Assembly: GCA_016719405.1 (NCBI GenBank)
Contig: JADJZE010000013.1
Location: 6,706 to 70,705 of the forward strand
DNA from: Candidatus Aalborgicola lynettensis
Lineage (GTDB): Bacteria > Pseudomonadota > Gammaproteobacteria > Burkholderiales > Burkholderiaceae_C
DNA length: 64,000 nucleotides
Reading direction: 5' to 3'
Below the pieces are notes generated by a model. The model searched no databases and was not told the DNA's origin. It saw only the letters and a list, made by a program, of their open reading frames with translations. A program made the position numbers and the translations under genes. Shown one piece after another: positions 59,861-64,000 of this stretch (the first letter of the stretch is position 1; each line of letters starts with the position of its first letter).

Positions 59861-60060
59861 CCAGCCTTCACGGCCACCTTCAGGCGTGGCCAAAGCTCAG
59901 CCAAGCTGGGGCGGGAGCGCTCGGGTTTGATCTTGAGCTCGTCACCCACAATCTCCAGCGCCAGGCGGGCACCTGCGTCCAGATGGTTTTGCTCAACGTA
60001 AGACAGGGGCACCGTCATGATGAACGAGCCACCGGAGCGGCGCAGGGATGCATGCAACAT
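59812..60060 (-). CDS. AbrB/MazE-type antitoxin, orphaned
   Basis: An 82-residue protein with an AbrB-fold DNA-binding N-terminus (LRRSGGSFIMTVPLSYVEQNHLDAGARLALEIVGDELKIKPE as one domain). AAGGAG lies 7 bp upstream of the ATG. The C-terminal tail that would bind the toxin is basic and Arg/Ser-rich. The partner toxin downstream is broken, so the protein probably survives as an orphan regulator or is on its way to loss. Confidence 0.75.
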   Translation of the reverse strand: MLHASLRRSGGSFIMTVPLSYVEQNHLDAGARLALEIVGDELKIKPERSRPSLAELWPRLKVAVKAGRDGSRGRRAATSSPL

Positions 60061-60079
60061 AGAAACTCCTTGGTTTTAC

Positions 60080-60094
60080 TAAAGTATAACTTTA
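60080..60094 (-). promoter_or_regulatory. inverted repeat TAAAGTATAACTTTA upstream of the AbrB-type antitoxin
   Basis: Arms TAAAGT and ACTTTA with a 3-bp centre, 20 bp upstream of the antitoxin start. The minus strand reads TATACT across it, a likely -10 element. This fits autorepression by the antitoxin. Confidence 0.6.
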
Positions 60095-60265
60095 TGGAGG
60101 GCTATTGGGGTAACGGTTCCAAGCTCTTCGTCCCCGCCGCAATCTCGACCTCCAACTTCGCCAGTTCCGCCAATATCGTGTGCCAATCCCGTTTAGCATG
60201 TGCAGGTCTGGCGCTGCTGCGGTGTGCGCTCCCCATTCCCCCATTGCAAGCGATTCGCCCTCACC

Positions 60266-61426
60266 ATGTCACGCCCCCTGATTCGCCGTCTTTTGCTGGC
60301 CCTGTTGGTCATTGCCCTGCTTGCTGCGGGCGTGATGTGGATGAAGCGCCCCAAACCGGTGGCCGTGTTGCTGGCTGACATTGACCAAGGGCGGGTCGAA
60401 TCCAGCATTGCCAACACCCGCGCTGGCACGGTCGAGGCCTGTCAGCGCACCAAGCTCTCGGCCACCATGGGAGGGCGCATCGAAGTGCTGGCCGTGAAAG
60501 AGGGCGACAAGGTCAAAAAAGGCCAGTTGTTGATGAAGCTCTGGAACGACGACCAGCAGGCCCAAAGCGCGCTGGCCCAGGCCCAGGTGGAAACGGCCCG
60601 CAAACGTGTGCTGGAGGCCTGCACCGTGGCGGGCAACGCCGAGCGCGAGGCCGACCGCCAGGATGCCCTGTTCAAACAAGGTTTTGTATCGAACTCCCGC
60701 GTGGAGCAGGCCCGCGCCGACGCACAGGCGCGCCGTGCCGGTTGCGAAGCCGCGCGCGCCGATGTGGCCCAAGCCCAGGCGCGGGTGGCCGCCACCCAGG
60801 TGGAGCAAAAGCGCACCGTGCTGTACGCACCGTTTGCCGGCACCGTGGCCAAGATCGTGGGTGAGGTCGGGGAGTACTCCACCCCCTCGCCGCCGGGTGT
60901 GCAAACGCCACCGGCGATCGACCTGATCGACGACACTTGTTTGTACATCCGCGCCCCCATGGACGAGGTGGACGCGCCCAAAATATCGCCCGGGCAGGTG
61001 GTGCGCATCAGTTTTGACGCGCTGCCCAAGCAATCCTTCCCCGGCACGGTCAAGCGTGTGGCGCCGTATGTGTCGGCGGTAGAAAAACAGGCCCGCACCG
61101 TGGACGTGGAAGCCACGCTGAATGCCGACACGGCGCCGCCCCACCTGCTGGTGGGCTACAGCGCCGACGTGGAAGTGGTGCTGGCCGTGCGCGAAGCGGT
61201 GGTGCGTGTGCCCACTGCCGCCCTGCAAGAAGGCGCACGTGTGCTGGTGGCCGGTGCCGATGGCGTGCTGCGTGCGCGCAGCGTCAAAACCGGCCTGGCC
61301 AACTGGGAATTTACCGAGGTGACCGAAGGGCTGGCAGCAGGCGAACGCGTGGTGACGTCGCTGGAGCGTGCGGGGGTCAAGGCCGACGCCGCCTACGTAG
61401 CCGAAGCCCGGAACCCAAAAAAATGA
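60266..61426 (+). CDS. periplasmic adaptor (membrane fusion) protein, MacA-like
   Basis: A 386-residue protein from the ATG at 60266. One N-terminal anchor (about 6-26) is followed by a lipoyl half (TMGGRIEVLAVKEGDKVKKGQLLMKL, as one motif), a coiled-coil hairpin (about 95-170), the second lipoyl half (LYAPFAGTVAKIVGEVGEYSTP) and beta-barrel domains. It links inner-membrane ABC components to an outer-membrane channel. Three ABC genes follow on the same strand; the stop overlaps the ATPase start (ATGA). Confidence 0.9.
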   Translation: MSRPLIRRLLLALLVIALLAAGVMWMKRPKPVAVLLADIDQGRVESSIANTRAGTVEACQRTKLSATMGGRIEVLAVKEGDKVKKGQLLMKLWNDDQQAQSALAQAQVETARKRVLEACTVAGNAEREADRQDALFKQGFVSNSRVEQARADAQARRAGCEAARADVAQAQARVAATQVEQKRTVLYAPFAGTVAKIVGEVGEYSTPSPPGVQTPPAIDLIDDTCLYIRAPMDEVDAPKISPGQVVRISFDALPKQSFPGTVKRVAPYVSAVEKQARTVDVEATLNADTAPPHLLVGYSADVEVVLAVREAVVRVPTAALQEGARVLVAGADGVLRARSVKTGLANWEFTEVTEGLAAGERVVTSLERAGVKADAAYVAEARNPKK

Positions 61427-62208
61427 ATAGCCCCCAAATCGCGCTGCGGGGTATCGAGCGGGTGTTCCACCTGGGCGACTCCGATGTGCACGCCCTGCGT
61501 AACCTGAACCTGGACATTGGCGCCGGTGAATACGTGGCGGTGATGGGGCCTTCGGGCTCGGGTAAATCGACGCTGCTCAACCTGCTGGGCCTGCTGGACC
61601 GCCCCAACACCGGCCAGTACCTGCTGGAAGGGCGCGATGTCACCACCCTGTCGCCCGACGAGCAGGCGCAGGTGCGCAGCCAGCGTATTGGTTTTGTGTT
61701 TCAGAGCTTTCACCTGGTGCCGCGCCTGAGTGCCGCCGAGAACATTGCCCTGCCCATGGTGCTGGCGGGTCTGCCTGCGCCGCAGCGTGCGGTGCGGGTG
61801 AAACAGGCCCTGAAAGACTATGGCTTGGAGAACCGCGCCGACCACCGCCCCGACGAACTCTCGGGCGGGCAGCGCCAGCGCGTGGCCATTGCCCGCGCCA
61901 CCATCATGCAGCCCGCCATGATTCTGGCCGACGAGCCCACCGGCAACCTGGACCGCAGCACGGGCGAAGAAGTGGTGCGCCTGCTCGAAGGCCTCAATGC
62001 CCAGGGCGTGACCCTGATTGTGGTCACCCATGACGGTGCACTCGGCGCCCGCGCGCGGCGCCAGTTGCGCATGGAAGACGGCGCCATCAAGGTCGATACG
62101 GCGCGCGATGCATCGGCAAGCGCCGAATCGGTCAACGGCAGCGCCGGGGCGCTCGCCACAGCCGGGCCAGCGCTGGACGGTTCGGCCACTGCAGCGCCTG
62201 CCGCCTGA
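61423..62208 (+). CDS. ABC transporter ATPase, MacB/LolD type
   Basis: A 261-residue ATPase with Walker A GPSGSGKST, Q-loop FQSFHLVPRLSA, signature LSGGQRQRVAIARA and Walker B ILADEPTGNLD. The first ~225 residues form the domain; a ~35-residue Ala/Ser-rich tail follows. It energises the two FtsX-type permeases encoded next. In MacB the ATPase and permease are one protein; here they are separate. Confidence 0.93.
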   Translation: MNSPQIALRGIERVFHLGDSDVHALRNLNLDIGAGEYVAVMGPSGSGKSTLLNLLGLLDRPNTGQYLLEGRDVTTLSPDEQAQVRSQRIGFVFQSFHLVPRLSAAENIALPMVLAGLPAPQRAVRVKQALKDYGLENRADHRPDELSGGQRQRVAIARATIMQPAMILADEPTGNLDRSTGEEVVRLLEGLNAQGVTLIVVTHDGALGARARRQLRMEDGAIKVDTARDASASAESVNGSAGALATAGPALDGSATAAPAA

Positions 62209-62218
62209 GGGCGCCACC

Positions 62219-63427
62219 ATGCGTACCGCCGATCTGATTGCCTTTGCCCGCAGCGCCGCCACTGGCAACCCCTTGCGGGCCGGGCTGCTGGTGCTGGCCA
62301 TGGCCATTGGTGTGGCGGCGGTGGTGGTGTTGACCGCGCTGGGTGATGGTGCCCGGCGGTATGTGATGAACGAATTTGCCGCACTGGGCAGCAACCTGGT
62401 CATCGTGCTGCCCGGGCGCTCGCAGACCGGCGGCTTTAACCCCGGCAACGCCATTACCAACACCCCACGTGACCTGACCATTGACGACGCCCAGGCCCTG
62501 CAGCGCGCGGGCAGTGTGACGCGGGTGGCGCCCCTGGCGGTGGGTACGTCGGAAATCAGCTTTGGTGGCAAGCTGCGCGAGGTGATGGTGGCGGGCACCA
62601 CCGCCGAGTACACCACCTTGCGCAACATGGCGCTGGCGCAGGGGCGCTTTCTGTCCAGCGGCGACTGGCGCCGGGGTGCCAGCGAGGTGGTGATTGGTGC
62701 CCGGGTGCGCGAAGAAATTTTTGGCAGCAATACCGCACTGGGGCAACTGGTGCGCGTGGGCGACCGCCGCATGCGCGTGGTCGGTGTGCTGGCCTCCAGC
62801 GGCCAGGGCCTGGGCATGAACACGGATGAGCTGGTGTTTGTGCCGGTGTCGCTGGCGCAGGCGCTGTTCAACAGCAACACGCTGTTTCGCATTTTGGTAG
62901 AAGCCCATGGCCGCGAATCCATTGACGCCGCCAAGGCGCAGGTGGCCGAGATCCTCAAGCTGCGCCATGAGGGGGAAGAGGATGTGACCGTCATCACCCA
63001 GGATGCCGTGCTGGCCACCTTCGACAAATTGCTGGGCGCGTTGACGCTGGCGGTGGCCGGTATTGCCGCCATCAGCCTGGCGGTGGCCGGTATTTTGGTG
63101 ATGAATGTGATGCTGGTGTCGGTGGCGCAGCGCACGGGTGAGATTGGTGTGCTCAAAGCCCTGGGCGCTACCGGGGGCACGATACGGCAGTTGTTTTTGG
63201 TGGAAGCCAGCATGCTCTCGCTCGCCGGTGCGCTGGTGGGGTATGGGCTGGGGCAAATGGGTGCGGCCATCATTCGCCTGCTGTACCCCACCTTTCCGGC
63301 GTATCCACCGGACTGGGCGGTGCTGGCCGGGTTGGGCACGGCCTTGGTGACCGGTGTGCTGTTTGGTGTGATGCCGGCCCGGCGCGCCGCGCAGCTCGAC
63401 CCGGTGCAGGCTTTGTCCAAAAGGTAG
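62219..63427 (+). CDS. MacB-type ABC transporter permease
   Basis: A 402-residue protein from the ATG at 62219. It has an N-terminal helix (GLLVLAMAIGVAAVVVLTAL), a periplasmic MacB-PCD domain and three C-terminal helices around MLVSVAQRTGEIGVLKALGATGG. The final segment is PARRAAQLDPVQALSKR, typical of the family. It begins 10 bp after the ATPase gene. Export substrate is unknown: a peptide, lipid or siderophore are all possible. Confidence 0.92.
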   Translation: MRTADLIAFARSAATGNPLRAGLLVLAMAIGVAAVVVLTALGDGARRYVMNEFAALGSNLVIVLPGRSQTGGFNPGNAITNTPRDLTIDDAQALQRAGSVTRVAPLAVGTSEISFGGKLREVMVAGTTAEYTTLRNMALAQGRFLSSGDWRRGASEVVIGARVREEIFGSNTALGQLVRVGDRRMRVVGVLASSGQGLGMNTDELVFVPVSLAQALFNSNTLFRILVEAHGRESIDAAKAQVAEILKLRHEGEEDVTVITQDAVLATFDKLLGALTLAVAGIAAISLAVAGILVMNVMLVSVAQRTGEIGVLKALGATGGTIRQLFLVEASMLSLAGALVGYGLGQMGAAIIRLLYPTFPAYPPDWAVLAGLGTALVTGVLFGVMPARRAAQLDPVQALSKR

Positions 63428-63429
63428 CT

Positions 63430-64000
63430 GTGCAGTTCATCGACGCCATTCGCCTCGCCCTGCGCGCCATTGCTGCACAGCGGCTGCGCAGCTTTTTAAC
63501 CCTGCTGGGCATTGCCGTGGGCATTGCGGCGGTGATTTTGTTGACCTCGATAGGCGAGGGCATCCACCGCTTTGTGCTGGCCGAGTTCACCCAGTTTGGT
63601 ACCAACATCGTCAGCATTACGCCGGGCAAGGTCAAAACCTCGGGCCCGGCGCCCACCGGCATACCCAGCTCGGTGCGCCCTTTGCGTCTGGACGATGCGC
63701 GCAGCCTGGCGCGCGTTCCACATGTGAGCGGCATGACGGCCACCGTGTGGGGCAACTCCGAAGTGGGTGCCAATGGCCGCCTGCGCCGCACCACCGTGAA
63801 TGGCGTGGGTGCGGACATGGCCCGCATCTACCGCATCAAAGTCCAGGCAGGCCAGTTCTTGCCCGACGAAGAGCTGGAAAATGCCCGCGCCTTTGTGGTG
63901 CTGGGCGCGCGCCTCAAGACCGAGCTGTTTGGTGCCGACAACGCGCTGGGCGCCCGGGTGCGGGTGGGCGGCCAGCAGTTTCGGGTGATTGGCGTGTTGG
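63430..64000 (+). CDS. second MacB-type permease, 5' part only
   Basis: Begins with GTG 2 bp after the previous stop and runs off the right edge; 190 codons are visible. The N-terminal helix is FLTLLGIAVGIAAVILLTSIG, then the periplasmic domain starts (FTQFGTNIVSITPGK). Together with the preceding permease it may form a heterodimeric pair. The C-terminal helices are outside the window. Confidence 0.9.
   Translation, partial: MQFIDAIRLALRAIAAQRLRSFLTLLGIAVGIAAVILLTSIGEGIHRFVLAEFTQFGTNIVSITPGKVKTSGPAPTGIPSSVRPLRLDDARSLARVPHVSGMTATVWGNSEVGANGRLRRTTVNGVGADMARIYRIKVQAGQFLPDEELENARAFVVLGARLKTELFGADNALGARVRVGGQQFRVIGVL

Noticed and set aside
61393..63420. A 675-codon open frame antisense to the MacB-like genes
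   Set aside because: Ser/Arg-rich shadow; the plus strand encodes clear ATPase and permease motifs in the region.

Overview
The window is 64 kb of GC-rich chromosome from a betaproteobacterium, most likely family Comamonadaceae (Rhodoferax/Polaromonas/Acidovorax-like). The evidence is the gene order (coaBC-dut, fkpB-ispH, surE-pcm-nlpD-rpoS, tamA-tamB), the protein sequences, and two families of short intergenic repeats of a kind I associate with this family. Both strands are used, genes are tightly packed, and neighbours often share ATGA, GTGA or TTGA stop/start overlaps. No rRNA operon, CRISPR array or intact insertion sequence is visible.

Layout. 1-9.4 kb: the 3' end of an Mrp/ApbC ATPase, an FtsX-type permease and a PilZ protein, a yqjD-yqjE-like membrane trio, a large PAS-GGDEF-EAL protein, and Smr and RadC proteins. 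9.5-15.9 kb: fkpB-ispH, serS, tRNA-Ser(CGA), a 1.5-kb insert bounded by direct repeats that carries a broken phage-like gene and a DUF1778/GNAT toxin-antitoxin pair, then coaBC-dut. 16.1-20.2 kb: a frameshifted chemoreceptor, an AraC regulator and a methyltransferase. 20.3-32.2 kb: one long minus-strand gene run, glgC-hoxF-hoxU-hoxY-hoxH-hoxW-hypA-hypB-hypF-hypC-hypD-hypE-mobA. It encodes an NAD-linked bidirectional [NiFe]-hydrogenase, most of its maturation machinery and glycogen synthesis, with a perfect FNR-type box upstream.

32.4-41 kb: a YiiX-like hydrolase, a quinone oxidoreductase, surE-pcm-nlpD-rpoS, a small secreted protein, an MipA-type outer membrane protein and RlmD. 41-50.3 kb: an MBL-fold lipoprotein, a second chemoreceptor, trxC enclosed by two copies of a ~185-bp repeat, an old yellow enzyme, a deletion scar that fuses an esterase-like lipoprotein to a histidine kinase, an AbiEii-like toxin with its XRE antitoxin, and an unknown two-repeat protein. 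50.4-64 kb: tamA-tamB, a leucine-rich-repeat protein kinase, a cupin, a permuted ATP-grasp protein, an orphan AbrB antitoxin with a dead PemK/MazF toxin, and a MacAB-like export operon cut by the window end.

Most noteworthy signals: (1) a bipartite palindromic repeat present about twelve times, four of them read in frame inside coaBC, rpoS, rlmD and tamB; (2) two toxin-antitoxin modules that each lie between matching direct repeats; (3) the glgC-hox-hyp run with an FNR box; (4) a histidine-rich loop placed inside the HypB GTPase domain between its metal ligands; (5) repeats with DnaA-box-like motifs after trxC and after the adjacent reductase gene. All functional statements come from reading motifs and synteny by eye; no database search was run.
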